Of a stretch of DNA of 64,000 nt, positions 47,630-58,640 are shown piece by piece; positions within the stretch are counted from its first letter, which is position 1; every line of letters starts with the position of its first letter. The notes beneath the pieces were generated by a model that saw nothing but the letters and a program-made list of their open reading frames with translations, was not told the DNA's origin and searched no databases. The stretch is from Dillenia suffruticosa. Its lineage: Eukaryota; Streptophyta; Magnoliopsida; Dilleniales; Dilleniaceae. A program made the translations under genes and the position numbers. Location: the NCBI GenBank assembly GCA_033439265.1, contig JAVTVX010000002.1:13188174-13252173 (forward strand). Reading direction: 5' to 3'.

Positions 47630-48930
47630 TGATAATGCTTCACTTTGGCATGCACGACTGAGACATCTAAACAATAAGGCATTGAAACTTCTTCTTCCAA
47701 ATTTGAGCATTGAAAAACAAGCCTTGTGAAGCATGTATATTAGGGAAAGAAACAAGAACCACTTACCCTAGTTCGGAAAGCAAGTATATCTCTCCCTTTA
47801 AACTAATATATTCGGACATTTGAACTTCCCCTATCATATCACATCTAGAATACAAATATTTCATCTCATTTATTAATCAAAAAACTAGGTACATGGATAT
47901 ACCTTTTACATTCCAAGGATCAAACTTTTGAGGCACTCAAAAGCTATTTCAAATATGTGACAAATTTATACAATGCCAAAATTAAGGTTCTTAGAACAGA
48001 TCATGGTGGAGAATACACAACCCACAAATTTGAAAATTCCTAAGAAACAATGGGATCATTCATCAAATGTCATGTGTTTACACACCCCAACAAAATGGAG
48101 TGAACAAAAGAAAAAATAGACATATATTAGAAACCGCAAGAGCTATGATGATCCATGCAAATGTCCTAAAGAAATTTTGGTGTGATGCGGTTAGAACTGC
48201 AGTCCATGTGATGAACTTAATGCCCACTAAAGTTTTAAAGGGCTTGTCACCATTAGAAGTCCTCTTAAGAAGAAAAACAAAGATCTCACATCTTAGAGTT
48301 TTTGGGTGTGCATGTTATATTCCCTCACAATTTAGGGATAAATTATATCATAGAGGTAGGAAATGCTTATTCCTAGGTTATGCATCACTTCATAAGGGAT
48401 ATAATTGTTATGATCCTACAATTAATAAAACATACACATCTAAAGATGTGATATTTGTAGAAAAAAAGATTTTCTTTTCGGGAAAGGAGACACAAGAAGC
48501 ACCCAAGGAAAATGCTCCAACAAAAACTTGGGACTTCCTAGTTCTACCGTACCTATCGCCCTCTCAAATTGATGAAAGAAATGGTTCCCAAGATACAGCC
48601 CACTCTCAAAACGATGAGGAGGAACCAGCATCTACCTCAGGGGGAGAACAACAAACAATGGAAGAAGAGACATCCGAACAAGCTACGAAAAAACCGGATG
48701 CATCTCTGCCTCCTCTTCGAAGATCAACAAGGCTTGGACTTCCTCCATCGGAGTGGATGAGTCAAAGATATCCAATTTGTGACTATTATACCACCTCACA
48801 TGTTTCCTTGAGCCACCAAACCTTCATAAGAAACATAGATCAACATCAAGAGTCTAGAACCTTTGAAGAAGCCAAACATCATCCTCAATGGGTCCAAACC
48901 ATGAAGGCACGAGCTAGATGCTTTAGCTAA
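47630..48930 (+). pseudogene. Copia integrase region
   Basis: The first part (47630-48060) is riddled with stops. From 48067 the frame opens: CVYTPQQNGVNKRKNRHILE (normally PQQNGVxERKNR, with the catalytic Glu changed to Lys), FWCDAVRTAVHVMNLMPTK, LRVFGCACYIPSQFRDKLYH and GRKCLFLGYASLHKGYNCYD. The linker before RT follows (PLRRSTRLGLPPSEWM). A frameshift at about 48925 separates it from RT. Confidence 0.85.
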
Positions 48931-50270
48931 AAATGGGACGTGGGAAATATCATTACTTCCAAAAGGAAAGAAAGCTATGGGATGTAAATGGGTTTATAAG
49001 ATCAAACATAAGAGTGATGGAAGCATTGATAAATACAAGGCAAGATTAGTGACAAACGGCTTCACTCAAGCATATGGAATAGATTACAAAGAGACATATG
49101 CACCGATAGCCAAGATGAACACAATTCGGGTCTTACTATCTCTTGTAATTAATCACTCTTGGCCAATGTTCCAAATGGATGTAGCAAACGCGTTTCTCCA
49201 AGGGGACTTAGAAGAAGAAGTATATATGAAAATTCCTCCGGGGTTTGCTCATCATAACAACAAAGTTTGCAAACTAAAGAAAGCAATCTATGGCCTGAAA
49301 CAATCTCCAAGAGTTTGGTATACAAAACTTAGCACTACTTTTCTCAATCATAATTTTAAAAAATGCAATAGTGATACATCTCTCTTTGTTAAAAGGCAAG
49401 ATGGAAAAATCATTATTGTGTTAGTTTACGTAGATGATATAATCATAACTCGAAATAATTTAAATTTGATCAATCAAGTTAGAAAATTTCTCCAAACAAA
49501 ATTTGACATTAAAGATTTAGGAAAACTAAAGTATTTCTTAGGAATAGAACTTGTCTATTATCTAAATGAGCTTGTTTTATCACAAAGAAAATATGTGCTT
49601 GATCTTTTGTAAGAAACAGGGAAGTTAGGTGCCAAGCCCGCATATAGTCCTATCAGCTCTTCCTACGGTCTCAAGAATGATAATGAAGAGTATGAAGATG
49701 AACAAAGATATCAAAGGCTTATAGGGAGATTGATCTATTTTACCATAACCTAACCAGACATTTCATTCGTCGTGAGTCAAGTAAGCCAACACATGTACAA
49801 GCCAAAGAGAAAGCATTGGAGAGCTACAGAAAGGATTCTCCATTACCTAAAAGGCACTCCAGGCATGGGAATTTGGATAAAGGAAAACGGCAGCTCAGAA
49901 ATTTTAAGTTATTGTGATGCAGATTGGGTTAGAGACTCAGAAGATAGGCGATCTACCTTAGGGTATTGCATGTTTGTCGGAGGAAATCTAACGGCATGGA
50001 AGAGCAAAAAACATGTAGCATCAAGGTCAAGTGCTGAGGCGAAATATAGAACTATGGCGACCGCAACAAGCAAGATAGTTTAGTTAAAAGCTCTTATTGA
50101 AGAACTTGGATTTTCCGTCTCAACCCCTATTCATCTTCATTGTGATAATCAATCGACAATTCACATAACTTCAAACCTGATTTTTCATGAAAGAACAAAG
50201 CACATCGAGACAGATTGTAACAATGTGAGACGAAAGATTGAAAAAAAGCTCATCACTCCTAGCTTGAAGG
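48930..50270 (+). pseudogene. Copia reverse transcriptase and RNase H
   Basis: RT 48977-49612: MGCKWVYKIKHKSDGSIDKY, DYKETYAPIAKMNTIRVLL, MDVANAFLQGDLEEEVYM, LKQSPRVWY and LVYVDDIII, with the YVDD active site intact. A stop follows VLDLL at 49610, and another after YFTIT near 49752. RNase H 49772-50083: YCDADWVRDSEDRRSTLGYC, KKHVASRSSAEAKYRTMA, then a stop at 50081, with the remainder HLHCDNQSTIHIT readable to about 50270. Confidence 0.9.
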
Positions 50271-50381
50271 AGTGATCATCAAGTTGCTGATATTCTCATC
50301 AAGCCAGGAACACAAAACACATCCTAAAAAATATGGACAAATTAGATGTTATAGATATATACACACCCAACTTGAGGGGAG

Positions 50382-50798
50382 TATTGAAAGTGGAGTAGAA
50401 GTCAACAATGGCGGCACCTACAATTCTTCCAAACAAATCAAGATATTTCAGCCATCCATATTCCTGCACCAACAAGCCCAAGGAAGGGCCCTCCTCAGCC
50501 CAAGAAGGAAGGGCTTAAAGCCCTTCCCCAACAGCCAGCAGAACTAGCTGTTGGACAGGATTCCAACGGCTAGTTCAGCTAGCCGTTGGAGGCCCTCCAA
50601 CGGCCAGAATTCTAGCTGTTGGAGGGCTATTGTCTCTCATCTCTAGATCTCTCTTTTCTCCTATAAAAGGCCCTTATCTTCCTCTTGTAAAACCATGAAA
50701 AAATGGTCACAAGTTGTATGCAAATTCTCTCAAAATATCAATGATACTCTGAATTTTTATTCAAAATATTTTGTACATTTGTTTTGCACAATTCAACA
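50382..50798 (+). repeat. Copia 3' LTR
   Basis: 417 bp, about six differences from the 5' LTR (for example GGGCTATT for GGGCCATT and CTATAAAAGG for CTATAAATGA). Confidence 0.93.
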
Positions 50799-52873
50799 CA
50801 AAAGAGTCCTCCTCCCCTTTGGCTGTGGCGGGTAAAGTAGGAAAAAAACACCTATTTAGATGGAGTTTAGGCAGAGCTTCAATTCATGTGAGTTTTGAAC
50901 GTTTATACTATTTAAAGAGTTTAGTCTGGAAAACGCAAAGTGAACATCATTAATAATTGCACTAGTGATAAATAAAGTTTACAGTTGTATGGGCAAAACT
51001 TATTTTCGCCTTATATTTTTTGGGCAAATTGTCAAGAGTCATCAGCTTTACGGGACAGCTCTTCATGCACTTCCAGTTTTCGGTATTGCTCAACTGTAGG
51101 AAAAGAGGATAATTAAGCACATTAGAAGTTCAAAGCCAAGTGATATTGCTTCTTTCTCGAGGTTTGCTGATTGAGAATTGTACTTTTTACCTGTTTTAGG
51201 AACCAGGAGATGTAGTTTTGAAGTTGGTACTCCTTGTACCTGCTTACGAGTAAAGAGGTTTACCCTTTCTAAGCATGTACTTTGTATAAGAGGAGAAGTA
51301 TTAAACAGAAGCATAAGACAAATAGCCTCACCATTTTTTGTTTTCATGTCTCTATGTAGAACTCAAACTTGAAATTGAAAGAGTTAGAAACTTTAAAGCA
51401 TTGTTACCAAATCAGCTTATTGGCTCTGTTATAAAGGCGTATGTGTACCTATTAAAATCCCCGAGTCTTCTGAAAAAGATTGGGCTTTTTTAGAAGCTCC
51501 AGCTCTACTTTGTCCAGGCTTCTTCCCAAATTTGCACTGCTTTAGGCATTCAAGAAATGAGTTATGAAGAAGATCTCCAAAAGTGGCAAAGTTTATGTAT
51601 TTCATATCAAGGGAAATAACTTAAATTATGTCGAAACTTAAACTCCTCCTACCTCAAACCAGCTACAGTGGCGTGATCCATTATTTGTAACAATGGACCT
51701 ACAAGAGAAATAAAAGCACTATGAGTAGAAGTCTACAGTCAGTGGATATTGCAGGCACATATACAACTAAAAACCTTAGCATTGACACCAAGGGTTTAGC
51801 TAGAGCGGACCGTCTTAAACTGAGAATGAGTGAAACCAAGCGCATGAGAAAAATGCCAAGACAACTAGCAATAACTAGAGCCAACTACATTTAGTGAAAG
51901 GATACACCAAATGTTTATGATAACTATGTAGACATCCAAGTTAGTCATTTGCAAGATACTATGGCATATCCTAATTCTGCAACTCTTTATTAGCTTTACA
52001 TTGTGAACAAAAGACAAGTAAAGCAGATGAGAAACAGAAAGGAGCATGACCAAAGATTTGGTTCTTTCAGCTCTTAATTTGTAACACCAAGTGCTCCTGC
52101 AACCTAGGTAGAGAAATAAACTTCACTATAGACTCAAAATCTGATCCTAACTAACTGGGCCTCAATGCCAACCATTTGCTTTCACATAATTAGTATGGAT
52201 TATGGCATATTCATTCAGAAAATCATGTTCCAGACAAAATATACACACTTTTGAAAATAACAAAAAAAATTAAAACAATCAAAATCATAAGAATGCTTCA
52301 TTAAACATGTGAGTGAAAAGGGGCAACACTTAAAATCAAAAAGTTAATCACAAAGATTTTAATAGTTTACCCAATCACATATTTGAAGTGAATAGCCAAC
52401 TTCAACAATTAACCTAAATACTTACACCGAGTGCCATGAACACTAAAATTGCCACCAAGATGAAGCATTGCATGATTAGATACTGCAAAAAAAAATCCAA
52501 TGAAAATGCATTAGGAAACCCTAGAGATGGTAAATCATAAACAATTTCTTTGAACACAGAAGAAACTTACTATCTGGAGAAAAATGGAGTTATACTTCGA
52601 AGCCCCAAGAACCTGGTTATCGATCTAGAACTCAACAAAACCATATAAATTTGCAAATTACTATAGGCCATCTAGGGAAAAAAGGAATGAGCATGATCAA
52701 TCAAGGGCGAGGACAAGAAGAAGAAGAAGCTTACATTAGAAATATGACACCACCAAGTCCAAGTACTGGAAGAGTCTCATCTATATCCCAAAACTCACTA
52801 GAGCTATAGCAAAAATCTGCATCATGAAGACATAAGTTGAGCACAAAACGTTAAAGAAACGGGAAAAAAAATC

Positions 52874-53205
52874 ACTATGTTCACAAAACCTGTTAGGGGT
52901 TGTTACTTGCAAGTTCAAAACCAAGAAAAAAAAATAGCTATGTTCATTATGAACTAATATAATATAATATCCCTTTGGCATGCTGAAAAGGATTTGTCAG
53001 TTTTGGGATAAAATGCATCCACAAGCAGAAAGAAGGTAATTACCTCATATCACAACCTAATCTTCCAAGTCTGCTAACATAATCTCTTATCAGATATGGA
53101 AGATGCGACCACCAATGCAAAAGAAAACAGGTATAAATTTGTTCTATGCAAATACATAAAAGGAGCATAAAGATGCCAGATATGTAACTCTTTTCCATGG
53201 CAAGT
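52874..53205. repeat. Unit spacer, second copy
   Basis: Parallels 44089-44405 along its whole length with few changes. No coding signal. Confidence 0.75.
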
Positions 53206-53735
53206 ATGCTGTTTTTAGAGGGGCCAACAAAGAAATGAATTGGAAATATGTTGTCAACTACCACAGAATGGAATTACATTCATATTAACACCAGTGATGA
53301 GATTAATAATACTAAAGCTATGAATAATCCCAGTGCAGCTAGCCTCTCCAATGTTATTTTTCACCAACTGCATGTGACAGATCCTGCACCCATTGCCTGA
53401 TTAGCAATTTTGTCCAAACCCATTATAAGAAACTCGATATCCTGGTGATATGGCCCATCACAATATTTTTCATTGGACGGAATTTGAATGAATTCGATAT
53501 CAATTACTTTAAGTCCTATTTCTAGCCTAGATACGATACAGTGTATCAGAAACTAAGTCAACTAAATCAAATGTCTACAAAAATTGGAGTTGAATCATAT
53601 TTGGAGAAGCCACCTATCCCAATTTTACTTTAAGAAGTTGAATAGTGCAGGACGTTGTGGAGTCTACATAGAACAGGAAGTTTCTACAGCACACAAAGTT
53701 GGAGGCCAGCTTGTTAGTTTTTGAAATTATTCTTT
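53205..53735 (+). pseudogene. SDR fragment 5 (exons 1 and 2)
   Basis: Close relative of the fragment at 44406: ASLSNVIFHQLHVTDPAPIA then a stop, a HYKKLDIL end with GTGATA in place of the GTGAGA donor, then exon 2 near 53636-53730 reading NSAGRCGVYIEQEVSTAHK. Exon 1 has an additional frame loss near 53270. Non-functional. Confidence 0.78.
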
Positions 53736-54500
53736 TACACAAATATATACCCATACACATAGACACACATATTTAGAAGAAATAGAGCACCAAAAGGAAT
53801 GCAGCAGGCATGAAGAAAGAGTTCACAAAATTCTTTGTAACATTGATATCCCACTCCCATAAGATCAAATTCATAGCTGAACCATATATCTAAAAATTCT
53901 TTTACAAGAAAAGGAACCCCTTTTTGTTGCATAACCCACCTTAAAGAAAAATATTATCAAATGCTCCAAAGAAAACAAAGTAAAGGCCATTGCTACACAG
54001 TGCTAAACTTATTTTGGACAAACTAAGGGGATGTTTGGAAGAATTGAGAAGAATCTTACCTCTAAAAATGTTCCATGACATGAATATTTGCAAGAATGAA
54101 TCAAACACGATAAGAGAAAAGGTGCATATACTTTATATGCAGGTGGATTATGAAAATACCCTCTCATTGAAAGTGATTCTGAAGGAGACTTAAGAGACTG
54201 CAGAGAAGTGCATTAAAACAAATTACTGCAGAAACAGAGAAGTAAATGAGGCATACCTGCCCCTCCTTCAGCTCTCCAGTTTAGGCCAGCTAGTTAATGT
54301 TTCCTCTTTGCATGGCCAGCTAAATATAATTTTCATTACAAGCAAATGAAAGGAACCGCATAGTAGGCTCTTCACTTATTGTTTCACAATATTAATAACC
54401 ACATGTCCCCTGCTCATGAGATCTTTCAACAAAAGATGTTATTCTGATTTTTTCTAAGTGTACAATTTGTTTTAATATAACAAAATAAAAATATGATGAG
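53735..54500. repeat. Unit non-coding block 3' of tetraspanin copy C
   Basis: Parallels 44990-45730 and 27400-27840. No domain in any frame. Confidence 0.65.
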
Positions 54501-56515
54501 ATGATATTGATGGAGGGATTTACTTACCAAAGTAACATAGAGAATCGCATTGAAGATAGCAACCACTCCCCATTCCATTTTCGTGTATTTTGCAACTCGG
54601 ACATGAAACAGAAACAAAAGCAAGCAATCATAAGGTCAAACATGACAAGAGGTTTTGGAACTGCTGATGAATTCACAGAGAACAGTTTTTACTGCAAGAA
54701 GCACAATTGCAGCATTTGATGCCAGGGGAACTCTAGTAAAGCTTGTGTAAGCTGTTGGAACTCGCTGGATGGAAGCTCAAGTCATAGCATGAAGCATGGA
54801 CACCAAGATATCCATAACTGAAAGATTAGTTAACATCCACAACCAAAAGAAATTGGGGCAAAGCAATGATTTTCTTTTCAAACAAAAGAGTCCCCCCCTT
54901 TGGCCTGTGAGGGTAAAGTAGGAAAAAAAACCCATTTAAATGTTGTTTCGGCAGCACCCAGCTTCAATTTGGTGTGAGTTTTGAACGTTCATACTGTTCA
55001 ATAACTAGAGACAACCACATTTAGTAAAAGGATACCCCTGATGTTTACAATAACTATGTAGACATCTGAGTCAGCCATTTGCAAGATGCTATAGCATACT
55101 AACTCCTATTACGGTGAACACTAAAATTGCCACCAAGATAAGCCTTAGGTGAGTAGATACTACAAACAAAATCCAGTGAAATTGCATTAGGAAACACTAG
55201 AGATGGTAAAATCATAAACAATGTCTTTGAACAGAACAGAAACTCACTATCTAGAGCAAAATGGAGTCATTCTTCGAAGCCCCAATAACCCAGTAATCGA
55301 CCTAGAACTCAACAAAATCATGTAAATTTGCAAATTACTAGAGACCATCTAAGTAAAAAAGGAACGAACAAGATAAATCAAGGGCGAGAACAAGATGAAG
55401 AAGAAGCTTACATTAGAAATATGACACCACCAAGTCCAAATACTGGAAGAGTAATAGACCTTCGACGTTCATCATGGTGAGTGCTCATCCAGATCCCAAA
55501 ATTCAGTGCAGCTATAGCCAAAATCTGCATCATGAAGACATAAGTTGAGCACAGAATGTTATAAAAAAAGGGGAAAAAAATACTATGTTCATAAACCCTT
55601 TAGGGGTGTGACTTGTGAGCTCAAAATTCCGGGGGGAAAAAAATTCTAAAAGTCAAGAGGTCTAAATGTCGTGGAAAAATACTTAACCACAAAACCCACA
55701 TCAGTATCCAAGAAAACCCACCAAAAAGCAAGTACTGGAAGAGGAAGAGACTTTCGACATCCATCATGGTGAGTGCTCATTCATATCCCAATACCCAGTA
55801 CAGCTATAGACAATCTGCATCGTGGAGACAAAAGTTGAGCACAGAATGTTAATATATATATCACTGTGTTTGTAGGGGTTGTGACTTGTGAGTTCAAAAC
55901 CCAGGAAAGAAGAAAATCGGAGAGGCCTAAATTTTGTGGTGAAAATATTTAACTATAAAACCCACATCAATATCCCAGAAAACCCACGAAAGGTCACAAA
56001 AAATTTGAAACGGATTAAAACATCAACGAATCAAGGTAATGAGAGCAATCCGCACCAAAGATTAGGCATCTTCAAAGTCAAAATACGGAAATACACAAGA
56101 ATAAAAAGATAAGGCATCTTCAAAGTCACAATAGGGAAATACACAAGAAACACAGAATAAAAACAAAGCCAAACATGAAAATGAAGTGCAGAAACTTCAG
56201 ACGCAAGAATAAAATTAGGGCATTTTGAGACAATTGAAATAACAATCTCATGCTATGGCTAGAAAATAGATCCATCTGATTACTAATGTGCTTGTGCCTG
56301 ATCCTGAACTCATTTTTTCTCTTTTCCTGCCAAAACCCAAATCAAGAAATCAGAGAGAGAGAGACACACACAGAGAGACACAGAGATCGAGAGAGAGAGA
56401 AGAAAGAGCGAGAGAGAGAGAGAGAGAGGCGTTGAGAGGCCGCGGTATTGAATAACAATCTCATACTATGATCCATCGATTACTAATGTGCTTGTTCCTG
56501 ATCCTGAACTCATTT
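54500..56515 (-). pseudogene. TET10: TETRASPANIN-10-like pseudogene, copy C
   Basis: Minus strand, 5' to 3'. Exon 1 occurs twice: 56468-56510 (MSSGSGTSTLVI, then a small deletion and stop) and about 56253-56312 (MSSGSGTSTLVIRWIYFLAI with a GC donor). Exon 2 also occurs twice: 55740-55822 and 55412-55525. The latter is open throughout, ILAIAALNFGIWMSTHHDE to PVFGLGGVIFLM, with a GTAAGC donor. Next LGA exon about 55251-55290, then 55115-55165 (third helix, frameshifted). The block corresponding to copy B 50905-51870 is deleted. Large-loop pieces are IEAGCCRNN (about 54943-54970) and YGYLGVHASCYDLSFHPASS (54700-54825, one stop). The last helix is KYTKMEWGVVAIFNAILY (54528-54598), whose acceptor has lost bases. 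A CT-rich leader precedes each exon 1. Broken, but the N-terminal exons are the best preserved in the window. Confidence 0.83.
56370..56432. repeat. GA-rich microsatellite upstream of tetraspanin exon 1 (inner copy)
   Basis: GA and GACACA runs on + directly 5' (minus strand) of the exon 1 copy at 56253-56312. Confidence 0.85.
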
Positions 56516-56555
56516 TTTCTCTTTTTTCTACCAAAACGCATATCAAGAAAATCAG

Positions 56556-56601
<46 letters not shown>
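56556..56601. repeat. (GA)n microsatellite upstream of tetraspanin exon 1 (outer copy)
   Basis: Pure GA of about 45 bases, i.e. CT in the tetraspanin leader direction, about 45 bases upstream of the outer ATG. Confidence 0.92.
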
Positions 56602-56605
<4 letters not shown>

Positions 56606-56899
56606 TGTTGGGAAATGAAGGGTATTGATAGAGGCATTGAGAGGCAGTGGTGGGAGGCCTAGAGCTGCTAGAAATAAGAAACTTGGAAAAGCGAGACGCA
56701 ACGGACATGGGGCGTATCAGTCGGAGAAGGGTATTTTGATAACGTTCGGAAATGAAGGGTATTTTTGTCCAAAAACAAGAAACGGAATGGATCATGTTCA
56801 CACCGACTTGACAAACACGCACACCGCAAAAATTGAAAGTTGCCTTTTCCATTTTATGTTTTATTTACCAGCAAAACGTGTGATATAGAATGATATATA

Positions 56900-57800
56900 T
56901 TTTATTTAACGGCAAAATGTGTGAGATAGAATAGAGCACCGGTACCCGGAGATCCTTCACTTTGTACAGGTATGGGAAGCCCGCCCTTAGGCCTCCGCTG
57001 TAATTTTTTTTTATTAGATATAAATTCAAAACTGAGATCATCATGTTAGAAAATGAGATTATAACCATCACACTATCTCTTTAGAATTTGATGTAATTAA
57101 GTAATGTAACTCTTGAAAGTAATATTGATTCCAATCATTTTGATCTAAAAATTTAAAAACTTTTAAATATGTTAAAAAAGATTTTAAAATTATCAAAATA
57201 ATTTATTACGTTTGAAATTTTAATATTTTGTATTATATTATCCATAATTTAATATTTATATTATAAATCTAAAAATTATAATTATTTTTAATTATTTTTT
57301 TCAGGACATACATCACGCGTGACAAACATCGCGCAACGCGCGATGTGACCGTCACGTCCTAGTTTTCACTAAATGCCCAATAAAAGTAAATTTCTAGAAA
57401 CCCACTTTTCACTCCCCAAATTGTCCTTTATCTGTTCTATCCTCCTTTTCCTAGGTATCAGAATATCCATATTTGTCAAGGCCAGTACTGGCCCAGAAAG
57501 ACTAGAGGGCAGCGCCCAAAAAATATTTTAAAACCACAAAAAAAATAAAAATCAAGGCCCAAGTACAGCTGGGCAACACCTGGTCTCCTCCTAGTGGAAC
57601 ACAAGTCAGGATCGACCAATAGTTGATTAGACATTAAAACGCGTTAAAAATTGTTTTCTTGACTTAGGAATATAAAAAATCTTAGTTTTAACTAGAAAGC
57701 ATCATCAAACCTGGTTTATCCAGGATTTCGTATGCGCGTCGAAGCCGCAAACACACTCCGTCCACTTATGGCACACACAACCCCCACTTATCTTTCTAGT
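56900..57800. other. Upstream region of the CBF/DREB1 gene
   Basis: Single-copy DNA with no coding gene. It contains a 58-bp GC-rich palindrome at 57304-57361 and AT-rich flanks. Confidence 0.55.
57304..57361. repeat. 58-bp GC-rich imperfect palindrome
   Basis: The outer ends AGGAC and GTCCT, the middle CGCGTGAC and GTCAC, and the inner CATCGCGC and CGCGCGATG pair up around an AA centre. It lies about 550 bases upstream of the CBF start in an otherwise AT-rich region. Confidence 0.8.
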
Positions 57801-57808
57801 AGCCTTCT

Positions 57809-57815
57809 TATAAAA
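57809..57815 (+). promoter_or_regulatory. Probable TATA box of the CBF/DREB1 gene
   Basis: TATAAAA about 97 bases before the ATG at 57912, within CTTCTTATAAAAAGACC. A normal plant core-promoter position. Confidence 0.65.
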
Positions 57816-57911
57816 AGACCACACGCCAAACCTTAACTCAACCTTAGACGTTAAACACTTTCGTAAAACACTTTTCTCAACTACCACAACACCACCGCTC
57901 AAAATACTCCA

Positions 57912-58640
57912 ATGGACTTCTCGAGCTACTTTTCCGACCCGAGTCCATCCGGGTCGGACTCTTTTGACAGTGGATTCGCCCCATACATCATCCAAGCGCA
58001 TTCAAGTTGTCGAAACTCTCATTCGGACGAAGAAGTATTATTAGCAGCAAGCCGCCCGAAAAGACGGGCAGGTCGAGTCAAGTTCAAGGAAACAAGGCAT
58101 CCTATATATAGAGGTGTTAGGAGAAGAAATTCTAACAAGTGGGTGTGTGAACTGAGGGAGCCCAACAAAAATACCCGGATTTGGTTGGGTACATACCCGA
58201 CTGCTGAGATGGCGGCGCGTGCACATGATGTTGCTGCACTGGCTCTGAGGGGCCGTTTGGCTTGTCTCAATTTTGCTGACTCAGCATGGCGTTTGCCGGT
58301 TCCCGAATCAAAGGATGCTAAGGACATTAGGAAGGCCGCAGCCGAGGCAGCTAAGAAATTTGGTCAAAGTCAAAGTTTGAACGCTTGTGATGAGAATGCG
58401 ACTTCAGCCTCTTCGGCCAGTGATGCTCCCACACAACAGGAGAAAAATGTTGTTAGTGTCGCACCTCAAAGCACGTACTATGTAGATGATGAAGCAATTT
58501 TCAACATGCCAGGTTTACTTGCCAACATGGCAGAAGGGCTTTTGCTGTCCCCACCTGCTTTTGTGCCACATGGACATGGACAGGAGGAGATTGATGTGGA
58601 AAGTGATGCTGACGTGTCATTGTGGAGTTTCTCCATCTGA
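57912..58640 (+). CDS. DREB1: CBF/DREB1 transcription factor
   Basis: Intronless frame of 242 codons, the usual length and structure for CBF/DREB1. [16 protein letters not shown] (residues 49-64) is the first CBF signature directly before the AP2 domain, and DSAWRLPVP (123-131) is the second directly after it; together they mark CBF/DREB1 among DREBs. The AP2 domain spans 66-122 ([19 protein letters not shown]), with V78 and E83 at the DREB recognition positions 14 and 19. The acidic C-terminus has [25 protein letters not shown] and ends LWSFSI, a variant of the usual LWSY. The basic KRR run should direct it to the nucleus. From family knowledge it binds CRT/DRE (CCGAC) promoters and drives cold-response genes; an upstream TATA box is present. 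The frame is intact and the gene lies between two decayed tetraspanin copies. Confidence 0.96.
   Translation: MDFSSYFSDPSPSGSDSFDSGFAPYIIQAHSSCRNSHSDEEVLLAASRPKRRAGRVKFKETRHPIYRGVRRRNSNKWVCELREPNKNTRIWLGTYPTAEMAARAHDVAALALRGRLACLNFADSAWRLPVPESKDAKDIRKAAAEAAKKFGQSQSLNACDENATSASSASDAPTQQEKNVVSVAPQSTYYVDDEAIFNMPGLLANMAEGLLLSPPAFVPHGHGQEEIDVESDADVSLWSFSI

Larger units (their letters stand above)
46112..50798 (+). mobile_element. Ty1/copia retrotransposon, complete, low LTR divergence
   Basis: 4687 bp with two 417-bp LTRs (46112-46528 and 50382-50798). I count about six substitutions and no indels between them by eye. The target duplication is a perfect CAAAA (46107-46111 and 50799-50803). The empty site can be inferred from tetraspanin copy C, where TTTTCAAACAAAAGAGTCC is continuous. 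Directly inside the left LTR is TGGTATCAGAGC, complementary to initiator tRNA-Met. CTTGAGGGGAG before the right LTR is the polypurine tract. The LTRs start TATTG rather than TGTTG. pol order is protease, integrase, RT, RNase H, as in copia. The coding frames carry several stops. Confidence 0.95.
45740..52830 (-). pseudogene. TET10: TETRASPANIN-10-like pseudogene, copy B (split by copia)
   Basis: Minus-strand exons in 5' to 3' order. 52735-52816: ILAIALVSFGI then a stop (TAG for TGG) and an internal deletion of the STHHDGC part. 52571-52612: VLGASKYNSIFLQI with GTAAGT donor. 52428-52482: YLIMQCFILVAILVFMAL. Possibly about 51530-51600, ending FLECLKQ. 51046-51093: LSNTENWKCMKSCPVK. A decayed IEA motif near 50878. 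45920-46045: CGYPDV, DLSFHPVSSNSNCKLYKNSP with a small deletion. 45758-45834: AGVAKYMKMEWRVV, then a 2-base frameshift. A copia element sits in an intron at 46112-50798. Exon 1 is missing: SDR-side spacer begins right after exon 2. These four-pass membrane proteins organise membrane microdomains; this copy cannot work. Confidence 0.82.

Noticed and set aside
46112..50798. Direct repeats read as a tandem gene duplication
   Set aside because: They are LTRs: primer site, polypurine tract, copia pol and a 5-bp target duplication all agree.
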